Positions 52,118 through 61,700 of a stretch of DNA of 64,000 nt are shown here, one piece after another. This DNA comes from Rhodopirellula baltica (lineage in GTDB: Bacteria; Planctomycetota; Planctomycetia; Pirellulales; Pirellulaceae). Below the pieces are notes generated by a model. The model was not told where the DNA came from, ran no database searches, and was given only the letters and a program-made list of their open reading frames with translations. The position numbers and the translations under genes were made by a program. How positions within the stretch are numbered: the first letter of the stretch is position 1; every line of letters begins with the position of its first letter. Location: the NCBI GenBank assembly GCA_002901265.1, contig PPHI01000024.1, positions 62,001 to 126,000 on the forward strand. Direction: 5' to 3'.

Positions 52118-52843
52118 TTGCTCAAAATCTCGCTCTTGCAGACAAATGGCTCTCGAAAAGGCACGCGATGGCGCGTCGAGACCTCGCCATTCCTGATCGG
52201 CCGCAACGATGATTGTCAGCTCACGCTGTCATCGCGAACGGTCAGTCGACGACACTGCATGATTGTCTTTGACAGTTCAAGTGTGTTGATCAAAGACCTC
52301 AAGAGTCGCAATGGCACACAGGTTGGTGGCGTGACCGTTTCTGCGGAAACTCCTGCACAACTCTCGCACCATACCGAGTTGCAGATCGGCAAGTACACGT
52401 TCCGGCTTTCGATTCGAGATTCAAAGACCAACGAGCCCTATCGGCCTGGGCTTCTCGATCTGTCCACGCTCTCCGGCGCCGAGGTCGACGCGACCCCAGA
52501 AACACAGGACGCACAACGCTTGATCGCAGAGCTTGACGACTTGGCATCAAGGTTGGAGGGAGGCGGGAATTCCAGTGTGATCGAGACGACGAACCTGCGG
52601 CATGCTGCAGAGGACGACACCGCCAAAGCCACATCGGATGCCAGGGAGGACAACGATGCAGCGAAAGTCGAGTCGTCTAGCGAGTCGAAACAGTCCACCG
52701 CAGAGGAGCAGCAGCGATCGGAAACCGATTTGACTGAATCCGGCGATGGGCCACAAAAGCTGCCCCAGCACCTTCGCCCAAAGGGGCCACGTGATAGTCA
52801 AGATGCCGCCGCGGAAGCATTGCGGAACCTCTTTATTCGCTAA
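52118..52843 (+). CDS. FHA-domain protein
   Basis: Predicted protein of about 241 residues. Residues 1-100 form a forkhead-associated domain: FLIGRNDDCQLTL, SRTVSRRHCMIVF and LKSRNGTQV carry the Gly-Arg, Ser-x-x-His and Asn-Gly of the phosphothreonine-binding site. The remaining 140 residues are acidic, Ser/Glu-rich and probably disordered, ending in a short helix (DAAAEALRNLF). It likely docks on phosphorylated proteins; planctomycetes have many Ser/Thr kinases, but no kinase gene is adjacent. The start is doubtful: no ATG fits, TTG 52118 places the first beta-strand (LKISLLQTNG) at the N-terminus, and TTG 52055 is an alternative. No good ribosome-binding site is visible for either. Confidence 0.78.
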   Translation: MLKISLLQTNGSRKGTRWRVETSPFLIGRNDDCQLTLSSRTVSRRHCMIVFDSSSVLIKDLKSRNGTQVGGVTVSAETPAQLSHHTELQIGKYTFRLSIRDSKTNEPYRPGLLDLSTLSGAEVDATPETQDAQRLIAELDDLASRLEGGGNSSVIETTNLRHAAEDDTAKATSDAREDNDAAKVESSSESKQSTAEEQQRSETDLTESGDGPQKLPQHLRPKGPRDSQDAAAEALRNLFIR

Positions 52844-52899
52844 ACGAGGGATCGCTTTGACGGCAAGGTTTGCCGGTGACGAATGTTTCGCGCGTGAAC

Positions 52900-52930
52900 A
52901 AAAAAAGCGGCGTCAAAATTGACGCCGCTT
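52900..52930 (-). terminator. Rho-independent terminator of the sulfite reductase gene
   Basis: An 11-base perfect stem AAGCGGCGTCA / TGACGCCGCTT (52905-52915 and 52920-52930) with a four-base loop. On the minus strand it is followed by seven T (the A-run at 52900-52906). It lies 36 bases after the stop of the minus-strand sulfite reductase gene and may also stop the FHA-gene transcript. Confidence 0.85.
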
Positions 52931-52965
52931 CAAGTTGCATTCGAACGAGCTTGCCGGAGACGTGA

Positions 52966-54672
52966 CTACTCGGCAGCTTCGGTCATCGCGAGTAGTTCGT
53001 CTTTGCCGATCCGATCACAGAAATCGCCAAGCGATTCGCCCTCTTGGCGGTTGGCTTTGAAGATCTTCGCGATGCTGACGATTTCCGAAACGATTTCGTC
53101 GGAGGGGACCAGGTCTTTGTAGACGTATGCCAGTCGGTTACCGAGCCATCCGCCGCCGAGGAAGAACGTGTACTTGTCTTTGGCTTTGCCCACCAAAGCG
53201 ATGTCAGCGTTGTATGGGCGGGCGCAACCATTGGGGCACCCGGTCATACGGATCGTAAAGCGTTCTTTGTCGAGTCCCAGCTTCGCCAGCGGTTGTTCGA
53301 GATCGTCAATCAGGCTTGGCAATCGTCGTTCGCTTTCGGTGATTGCCAATCCGCAAGTTGGCAGTGCGACACATGCCATCGACCAGCGGCGGACGGTGCT
53401 GGTTTCTTCGGTGGTCGGTGCACCGTGCTTTTTGATGATCGCGATCAGCTTGTCTTGATCGCCGGGATCGATGTCCGTGAAGATAATGCTTTGGTATCCG
53501 GTCATCCGCATTTCGGTGCCGAACGTGGTGCAGATCTCGCGCATCATCGCTTTGAGCTTGATTTGGTCGTTGTCGTACAAACGACCATTTTCGACACTCA
53601 GGCCATAAGACAATTTGCCATCGCCTTGTTCTTGCCAGCCCATGTGATCGTCGACACCGGTCACGTCGTCTTCAACACAGTCTTTGAGCGGTTCGCCGAA
53701 GTACTCTTCAACCGCGCGGCGGAACTTTTCGATTCCCCACTGGTCGACGAGGTACTTCATCCGAGCGACTTTGCGGTCTTCACGATTGCCGTAGTCGCGT
53801 TGGACTTTGATGACCGCTTTGGCCAATTCGATCGCTTGGTCGGGAGTGCAGAACGCCATGCGTTTTGCCAGCGCCGGGTAGGTGCGTTTGAGTGCTGGGG
53901 TGGTCCCCATGCCGCCGCCAACCAGGACGTTGTATCCGATGATTTCGCCATCGCGAACGATCGCCAGATACCCAAGGTCTTGGGTATAGATATCGATACA
54001 GTTGTCTTCTGGAAGTGCGATGCCCATCTTGAATTTACGGGGCAGGTATCGCGGTCCGTAGAGCGGTTCGGAAACGGGGCCGCCGCCTTCGAGCGTCTTT
54101 TCGCCGGTTTCAGGATCGGTTACCCAGAGCTCGTGGTAGGCGGGAGTCTGGGGGGCCAGGGCGACCGTCATTTCGTCGGTCAATTGAGCCAATTGGTCAT
54201 GGACGCCACCGACGCGTTTGGCGGGACAGCACATGATGTTTCGGTTTACATCGCCACACGCTGCCAGCGTCGACAGTTCCATCGCGTTGATCCGATGAAT
54301 CGTCTCACGCAAGTCGTTTTTCAGGATGCCGTGCAGCTGCAGCGTCTGGCGGGTGGTGATCTTGATGGTCGAGTTGCCAAGCTCGTCACAGAGGTCCAGT
54401 TGGGCCAGCATCTGCTTGCTGGTGATTCGACCGCCGGGGATGCGGCAGCGGACCATCATCGAGAACGCTTTTCCGCCACCTTGTTTTTTCAGTTCTGCCC
54501 GTTTGTCGCGGTCGTCTTGCTGGTAAGTCCCGTGAAACTTCAACAATTGGATATCGTCTTTATTGAAGTGATCGGAATCGGCAGCCAATTCTTCGCCGAT
54601 CGAGCCGCGCAAGAACTGGCTCTCTTCTTTGATCTTTTCAACGGGGCTAAGCTTTGACGCTTCGGTAGACAT
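52966..54672 (-). CDS. cysI: Sulfite reductase hemoprotein (nitrite/sulfite reductase family)
   Basis: Predicted 568-residue cytosolic siroheme and [4Fe-4S] enzyme that reduces sulfite to sulfide in sulfur assimilation. The cluster ligands occur as CVALPTC and CPNGC (the Cys-x5-Cys and Cys-x3-Cys pattern). Siroheme-contact residues include those in STIKITTRQTLQLHGI and CGDVNRNIMCCPAK; the nitrite/sulfite reductase half-domains repeat as expected, with GYNVLVGGGMG between. The length fits CysI. ATG 54672 was chosen because the family N-terminus (KLSPVEKIKEESQFLRG) starts there. No flavoprotein CysJ gene is adjacent, so electrons may come from ferredoxin. folD is divergent upstream. Nitrite as substrate is possible but the start segment favours sulfite. 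Confidence 0.9.
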   Translation of the reverse strand: MSTEASKLSPVEKIKEESQFLRGSIGEELAADSDHFNKDDIQLLKFHGTYQQDDRDKRAELKKQGGGKAFSMMVRCRIPGGRITSKQMLAQLDLCDELGNSTIKITTRQTLQLHGILKNDLRETIHRINAMELSTLAACGDVNRNIMCCPAKRVGGVHDQLAQLTDEMTVALAPQTPAYHELWVTDPETGEKTLEGGGPVSEPLYGPRYLPRKFKMGIALPEDNCIDIYTQDLGYLAIVRDGEIIGYNVLVGGGMGTTPALKRTYPALAKRMAFCTPDQAIELAKAVIKVQRDYGNREDRKVARMKYLVDQWGIEKFRRAVEEYFGEPLKDCVEDDVTGVDDHMGWQEQGDGKLSYGLSVENGRLYDNDQIKLKAMMREICTTFGTEMRMTGYQSIIFTDIDPGDQDKLIAIIKKHGAPTTEETSTVRRWSMACVALPTCGLAITESERRLPSLIDDLEQPLAKLGLDKERFTIRMTGCPNGCARPYNADIALVGKAKDKYTFFLGGGWLGNRLAYVYKDLVPSDEIVSEIVSIAKIFKANRQEGESLGDFCDRIGKDELLAMTEAAE

Positions 54673-54840
54673 CGAGTGAAAAATCCTGTGTGATAACGAC
54701 TGGCGGTTCGACAGTGTGCGGACTGTCAAATCTAAGCAAACTATAACGGCAGCACCGCGTTCCCACTATGGCGATGTCACCTTCGACAAAATGGTTTTTT
54801 GCGGCAGCGGTGCGACAGGCAAGGTACGAATGAGGCTGGC

Positions 54841-55728
54841 ATGATGGCAGAGAAGCTGGATGGAAAGCAGGTCGCGGCAGAGATTCGCGAGGAAGTTGGT
54901 GAGCAAGTGAAGCAATTTGTCGCAAGCGGAGCCCCAGCGCCGTGCCTTGCGGCTGTCCTCGTCGGTGAGGACCCAGCGAGCCAGGTCTATGTTCGCAACA
55001 AAGCTCGCGCCTGTGAAAAAGCCGGAATCGAGGGGCGTACCCACCGTTTGCCGGCCGACGCAGGACAAAAACAGCTGTTGGAGCTGGTCAACCAGCTCAA
55101 CGCCGACCCCACCGTCAACGGGATCCTGGTGCAACTTCCCCTGCCGAGTGGTCAGGATTACGACGAACGCGAAATCCTGGACGCTGTGGACCCGTTGAAG
55201 GACGTTGACGCGTTTTCTCCGGTGAACGTCGGATTGTTGATGCAGGGACGCCCGCGTTTCCTGCCTTGTACCCCCCACGGGATCGTTCAGTTGCTCCATC
55301 GCGCGAAAATTTCGTGCAGCGGCAAAAAGGTTTGTGTGGTCGGTCGCAGCGATATCGTCGGCAAACCGATGGCGATGATGTTGGCCCAAAAGTCGGGCTC
55401 CTGTGGTCCAGACGTCGCGAACGCGACGGTGACGTTGGCACACAGTCGAACCGCCGATTTGGCGGCGACCTGCCGGGACGCCGATATCTTGATCGCTGCC
55501 GTCGGCCGCCCCGAAATGATCACCGCTGATATGATCAAGCCCGGTGCGGTCGTAATTGATGTTGGCATCAACCGTGTCGGGGACAAACTTGTCGGCGATG
55601 TCGACTACGCCGGTGCCTGTGAAGTCGCATCGGCCATTACCCCGGTGCCCGGAGGCGTGGGGCCGTTGACGATTGCGATGTTGTTGCACAACACCTTGAT
55701 GGCCGCGAAACTGCAATCGGCAAGCTAG
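54841..55728 (+). CDS. folD: Bifunctional methylenetetrahydrofolate dehydrogenase/cyclohydrolase
   Basis: Predicted 295-residue cytosolic enzyme for one-carbon metabolism, interconverting 5,10-methylene-, methenyl- and 10-formyl-tetrahydrofolate. Family blocks are VGEDPASQVYVRNKARACEKAGI (with the cyclohydrolase Tyr and Lys), GILVQLPLP, DPLKDVDAFSPVN, PCTPHGIVQLL, VVGRSDIVGKPMAMML, DVGINRV and TPVPGGVGPLTIAMLLHNT. ATG 54841 follows GAGG at six bases; a second ATG is the next codon. It is divergent from the sulfite reductase gene and convergent with the giant protein gene, with 15 bases between the stops. Confidence 0.93.
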   Translation: MMAEKLDGKQVAAEIREEVGEQVKQFVASGAPAPCLAAVLVGEDPASQVYVRNKARACEKAGIEGRTHRLPADAGQKQLLELVNQLNADPTVNGILVQLPLPSGQDYDEREILDAVDPLKDVDAFSPVNVGLLMQGRPRFLPCTPHGIVQLLHRAKISCSGKKVCVVGRSDIVGKPMAMMLAQKSGSCGPDVANATVTLAHSRTADLAATCRDADILIAAVGRPEMITADMIKPGAVVIDVGINRVGDKLVGDVDYAGACEVASAITPVPGGVGPLTIAMLLHNTLMAAKLQSAS

Positions 55729-55743
55729 CTTGCTCGCTGCGAA

Positions 55744-58700
55744 CTAGCCTCGCGATTGATCACGAACGAGCCCGTTGGCCGAGCTTTTGGTCGCGGGCCG
55801 TCGCGAGCGCAGTCGAAATGCGGGAATCGTGATCGCCACGATCATAATCGTCAACGCAATCGGCAGCGGTACCACGGCGGTGCTCAGGACGGCGATCGCG
55901 AGCACCCAAACGCTAGGGTGTAAGATCCAGCGTCGGTATCGGCCGCGGAACGGCCACAGCAACACAATTGCCAACGCGAACGTGACCAGCGTAATCATGT
56001 TGAACAAGCTGCGTTGCAGGATCTCATGCTTAGCGAATCGAAGTTTCAGAACGGGGACTTCGTCGAGTGTTTGCAATTGCCGCGTTTCGAGTCGCTCGTA
56101 GTCACGAAATCTCGACAGGGATAATAAAGGTCTTGGCAAAGAGGTGTCCGCCGTCATGAACCGGCTGGCAAACGCCAGCAACCGTCGGTCAAGTTCGGTC
56201 CAGCGGGGATCGATCGGATTTAGCGATGGCGGTTCAGTTGTCGCCGACGCACTGTCTGTTTCCGCTGTCGCATCGGCGGAACCGATTGGCTTGGGTGTCG
56301 GGCTCTCGGCAACTGGACTGTCGGAGGTTACTGCTGCCGCGTCCGGGCGAAAATGATGGCCGGCGAGCGTGGCGATCGTGTTGTAGCGGGCGATCCAAGG
56401 CAATAGCCAACGCGAAATTTCGGCGTCACTGCGTTCGGCCAAAAGGTCTCGCGATCGCTCAATCGCGACGACCACGCTTTCGGCAAGTGACAACGCCATG
56501 TCATTTGCGGCAAGGTTGTTCTCTTCTGGCCGAAGTTCAGACGAATCGGCGATCGAAAGGATGCGTGGTGTTTCGACCGATGGGGCGCGATAAATGGTCA
56601 GCCACTGTGTACCGAGATCGATTCCGAACGGTTGACACAGGTAATCGCGAATTTCTCGCTCTGGTGCAGTGACTTCTAAGAACACTTCGATCGATTGTGG
56701 CAACCGACTGTATGCGAGCGGAATGCGAATCTGTTTTTGCTCAGACAGTTGCGATTGATCGAGTAAATTGTTGGCCGCGAGTTGCATCGATAGGTCGATT
56801 TCGCGTTGGGCGGCCCAAACACCTATGCACTTCGCTTCTAGAGGCAACGCTAACGCGATCTCTTTACCCTGCTCAGGAAGAACATCAAAACGTTGGTAAA
56901 CAACCGCTCGCTCTCCTGCCAAAAAGACCCTCGCATCGCAGCTCAATACGACGGGGTCGACGGCGGCTTGCGATAACGGCTCCAACTGTACCGACCAGTT
57001 TCGTCCGACAATGGTGTAGGCGGAATACATTTCGGGTTCCTGGACCAGGTCACCAAACGGCTGTGACCATTCTGAACCGAGTTGCCCGTCCCGCACTCCT
57101 CGTCGACGCCAATCGATTGCTTCGGTGGTCAATCGCTTTGGAAGTGCAATTACACGCTGCCCGTTCACATTGCCCAGCACCTTGATATCGGGAACGGTGA
57201 CGCGACCCTGATCACGGTTGTCAAGTTTGCAACGCACCAGAACTCGCTGTTGTGTTCCCTCGCCACGCTTGCTGGCGTCGCTATCGAAATGGATACGAGC
57301 CACGCTGACGACGGAGTCATTTGAGTTACGTACTGACCAAACATCCGCATTTTCGACTAACACGTCGCGCGCCCACGCACCCGGGATTTGGACGTCCACA
57401 TAATCTGGAACACGGTTCGAAGTCAGTTGCAAGAACGTGTCGCAAGTCCACTGGCCATCAAGGTATCGCATCAGAGAAGTTTGGTCGCAGTTGACCGCGG
57501 CACCTCGCGGCAGCTTGCGAACGTTCAAAGAATTGAATGCGAGTTGCGATCTTCCGTCGTCGCTTGTCGTCGCCGCGAGCGTAGGCGGCGTTGATTCCAC
57601 GACCGGAAGCTGTCCGGCAAGTAATTCTTGTCGTCCAACGCTTGGCGGTTGGATTGCGGATGCTTCCGAGTCACGAATCACGTCGACACGTACATGCTTG
57701 GAACGCGTTACACGGTAGCTGATTGAAGGTCGCAATGAGCCCAGCGTGTCAAACAGTGGCACTTCTACCTTGCCGTCACCCGGAAGCCCTGCCTGGCAAA
57801 CCAGTTCGATTTCCATTTGACCGTCGATCCGCCGATCGCCGAGCGACACTGCCAAGCGGCCGTCTGGCAAACGTGTTTGAGCGGGGGCGGTGATCGGTTC
57901 GCTATTGATCGATTGCCGTAATAACTGAAATTGCTTTGGGATCGCCAACAGAACGCGGTTGGTGACCGGTCTTGGGTCAATCACGATGGCGTTCAAAGTC
58001 AACGTCAGCGATTGTGAGTCGACGTGCAGGTGGTGCTGCAAAACCAGCGATGCTTCGGCATCTTTATCACGCCAAAGTGCGAACGATGGAAAGTCGTCAT
58101 CGACTAAAAATGCTCTGGCGAGCGGACCTGAATACCCAACCCAACGATTTAAAAATTCGTCAGAACTGACCGCTACTGAGGACGATGTCGTTTCAGTCAA
58201 ACGGACCGCAGGCGCAGATTCGATGCCGAACATTGTCTGCATCGGCTGGCCCGAGTTAGTTGCGACTACATCCGGGACGGGAAGCAATTTGCGATCTTCG
58301 GTCGACGTGGGATCGTTCAACAGCGACGGCAAACGCCAGAATAGGCGAATTGGGGCTGGGGAATCCGATTGCTTGATGAATTGATAGACACCAACGGTGC
58401 TGAGCGCGGATTGCTCATCAAGTGGACCTTCGGCGCGACTGCGTTGGCTCAATCTCCATGAGCTTGGGTCAAGATTGGTTGGTGGTGGGCCAAGAATGGT
58501 CAGGGAAAGTGTTTGCCCGCTTTCGATCAGCGAATCCGATTTGATTTCACATTCGACGATCGTCGATTGAACGCCCGACGCAATACGATAGGTCCGACGA
58601 AGTGGCTGTGTGCGACCGGTTTCGGAGCGACGTTCACGATGGCACTTAATCGCAATTTCACTGACCGGTCCCAGGTCCGCTTCATAGCGTCCTAGTTCGG

Positions 58701-61700
58701 GGCGTGAAAGAGTTTTTCCATAGGGCGTCCCCAGCGATTCGATGACGATTTCTCGCGGGGCCTCCACAATCAAATTGGCCATGTGAACCGTAGGGATTCC
58801 CAGGCGAATCGTATGTGTCAAGCTCTCGTTTTCGGTTGCGGTATCAACCTCCGATTCAGAAGCTCCGTCCGCCGATGACGCATCGCTGTCGATGACGGTG
58901 CTACTTCCATTAGAAGAGACCGCTATGGTTGGAACGAACGTGACACGAAGCCCGAATTGGCGAGCACGCGGCGTATCCAAAATCACCCCTGATTTTGTAT
59001 CGATTGTGAAGCGGGCGATTTGGGCTTCGTCGCCATTGAGCACTTCGATGCGACGAATCGAATCGGGACGCAATGGCAGGTGCAGCTTCGTCGACTCGCG
59101 TTGCGTGACGACTTGGTATTCCGCTTGGATTTCAGCGGTCAAGTCGCGCGTCGACTCTCGGGACGGTTCAAGGATGATACGATAGCTTGCCGATTGAAAC
59201 TGAGCTTCGAGGGCAAGCTCTGGGTTAACACGATTCCGGATTCGGTCGTAGTCACTCTTCGATAAGTAAACTTTGTCTCCGGTCGGTTGATGAGAACTGT
59301 CGAGTGGCAGCAATAACTCGATCGGCCCACCATCTTGAGTCGAGGGAGGATCAACGGGAGCGGGTTGCGCGGAAACCGTATTCGCGACACCGAAGACCAA
59401 ACCGATAATGAACACCCAGATCGATAAAGTCACCGAGAAGTCCGGCGACGCTTTGCCACCGGTCGGGTGTTGTGTTGTTCCATTCGTCTTAACCACATTG
59501 TCGTCTGGGACGTCAAACTTTCGGTGATCCGTGATCACGTGCAGCAGCCCGCCGAGCGCGATCGGAACGGCGACCCAAATCATGATCGGCAGTTGCCATT
59601 GCCAAAAGATCACCGACGCACTGGCCGCGAGCACAACGCCAATAAAAAGAAGGTTGATCCCCAGACGCAGGTACTTGGCCAGCATCCAGGATATTTGAAC
59701 GACGGCCAATGCGAACAACCAGCTGATTGCCAAAGCGATCTGTCCCGGCATAATCCAGAGCGTCACCCGCGTCGTCTCTAATCCAATCGGAATTGCATTG
59801 TCATTCGACGTGGAAGTCCCGGCCGTCTCGCTGTCTTGTGACAATTGCTCGACCGCCGAAGGAGAACGCGAAAGATGCAATAGAAACGACGTCGGATCAG
59901 TCTCGTATTTGATCTGCTGCTCAAGGACGTTGCCTTCGATCGCAACACGTGGTGCCACACAAGCTCGCAACCAGCCTTCCGATTGGTGTCTCCGCCGCAT
60001 GGTCAATGAAACTTTGTCCGTCGGCAGCTCGGGGGTAAACCAGATGCCGTCATTCGATTGGCTGATCTGCGGAGTTTTTCCGTTTAGCTGTAAACTAACG
60101 ATTTCCAAATCGTCGTCGTGAACGACATGAATCAATTTGCGTGTCGACAATTCCGCAGAGAGTTGGACGACGTCTTCCAGACGCCCGTTCGCGATCACTT
60201 CGGTGGTTTGTTTCCAAATCAAGCAGCTACGTGATTCTGCCGGGACACGGTGGATCGTGATTTCCGGGCGAAGTGCCGGGTCATATCGCAACCGCTGTGA
60301 AAGATCGTCGTTTTCAGTGTCGTCATCGGTAGGCGGAACGACATCATCACCGGGGACAAGCGAAACGCCTTCCGGGATGTTGGTGATTTCCCATGGCTCT
60401 GCCAAAAACAAATCCGCGTTTTGGCTGCTATCATCGCGAACACTCGGTAGCTGCAATTTGACTTGGTTTTCGGGAATTGGAAGGAAGCGTCGCCCGATCA
60501 ATTCGTAATCCGTGAATTCGCGGCCTTCGAGTCGAATGACATAGGTGCCCAACGGATCGTCGGCCGGTACTGTGATGTCCGATAGCGGCAAGCTAACGGT
60601 GGCCGATTGGTCGACCCGACGAAGTGACCAGTCGAATGCTTGTGTGTGTTGCGTTCCGGTTAAGACACCGAGTTCACGGATCGGTTGCGAGGTTAAGGAG
60701 CGAATCACAATGGTTTCGACCAATCCGCCGTGCTCGTTGGTCAATACATGTTTCAGCGAAACGCCAATCGAAACGTCAACAGGTTCCAATTCCAAGGCCG
60801 GAAGTTGGCCCGAGTCGGATTGCAACAAAACCGTTTCGGCATTGGGTTGGAAAAAGGCGACGGCTTGTTCGTCAAGTGACTTGAGGTCGACACGATCGGG
60901 CAACAGAACACTGTCACCGTTCCAACGCCGTCGACCCGGTGCTTGAACAGCAATCACATAAGGCGTCAGGCTATCATGCGGACGGACGATCCATGACGAG
61001 GGCACACGCAGGTTTTCGCGGTTGCCGAGCAAGTTGCGTCGCGAGACGATTTCCAAATCGATTTCGGGTAGTCTGGATTCCGAAGGCGTGGGCCAAACCG
61101 AGAACGAACGCGACTTGGGACCAACATTGATACGTCGGCCCGATTGAATGATGCGGACTTCCTCCACCAACCAATCTTGGTGAGAATCGATCGTCATCGG
61201 CGACAGGTCAGAATCGGAAAGTTGGTAGCGAATTCTTGTGGTCGCGTTGATTGCATGAACCGGTTCTTCGCTGACCCGCACTCGCGTCCAAATGTGTTCG
61301 GTAACACGCGACCGTTTGTGAATCAATCCGATCGTGGACCAAACTAAATCGTTCGAAGTCCCGTCCGACATTGAAACGATACTGGTCGATGGCCCTTCGC
61401 CGGAGAGAATTGTTTGGTCTGGTGAGACGACTTGCTGCACCGACTGTTGCCAGCCTTCCGGCAGGTTCCACTTCGCAACCTCAATCGGCCCATTGATCGT
61501 GACACGTGCGGTCGTCGTCGTCGGACTCCAGAACACGCTTTGGTCCATGGGGACAACCGACGGCAGCGGACACAAACCGTCGGCTAGATTCCAAGCCGAG
61601 TTTCCAGTCACGGTCAGCGTCATTAACTCGCTGATCGATTCATCGGGACTCGTGTCTGGCACTCCTTCTTGGACCGGCGGCGCATCGTTTTCCGGAAACT

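Noticed and set aside
53044-54657. Plus-strand reading frame of 537 codons
   Set aside because: Antisense to sulfite reductase; composition (many Phe, Val, Asp) is typical of a shadow frame in this codon usage.
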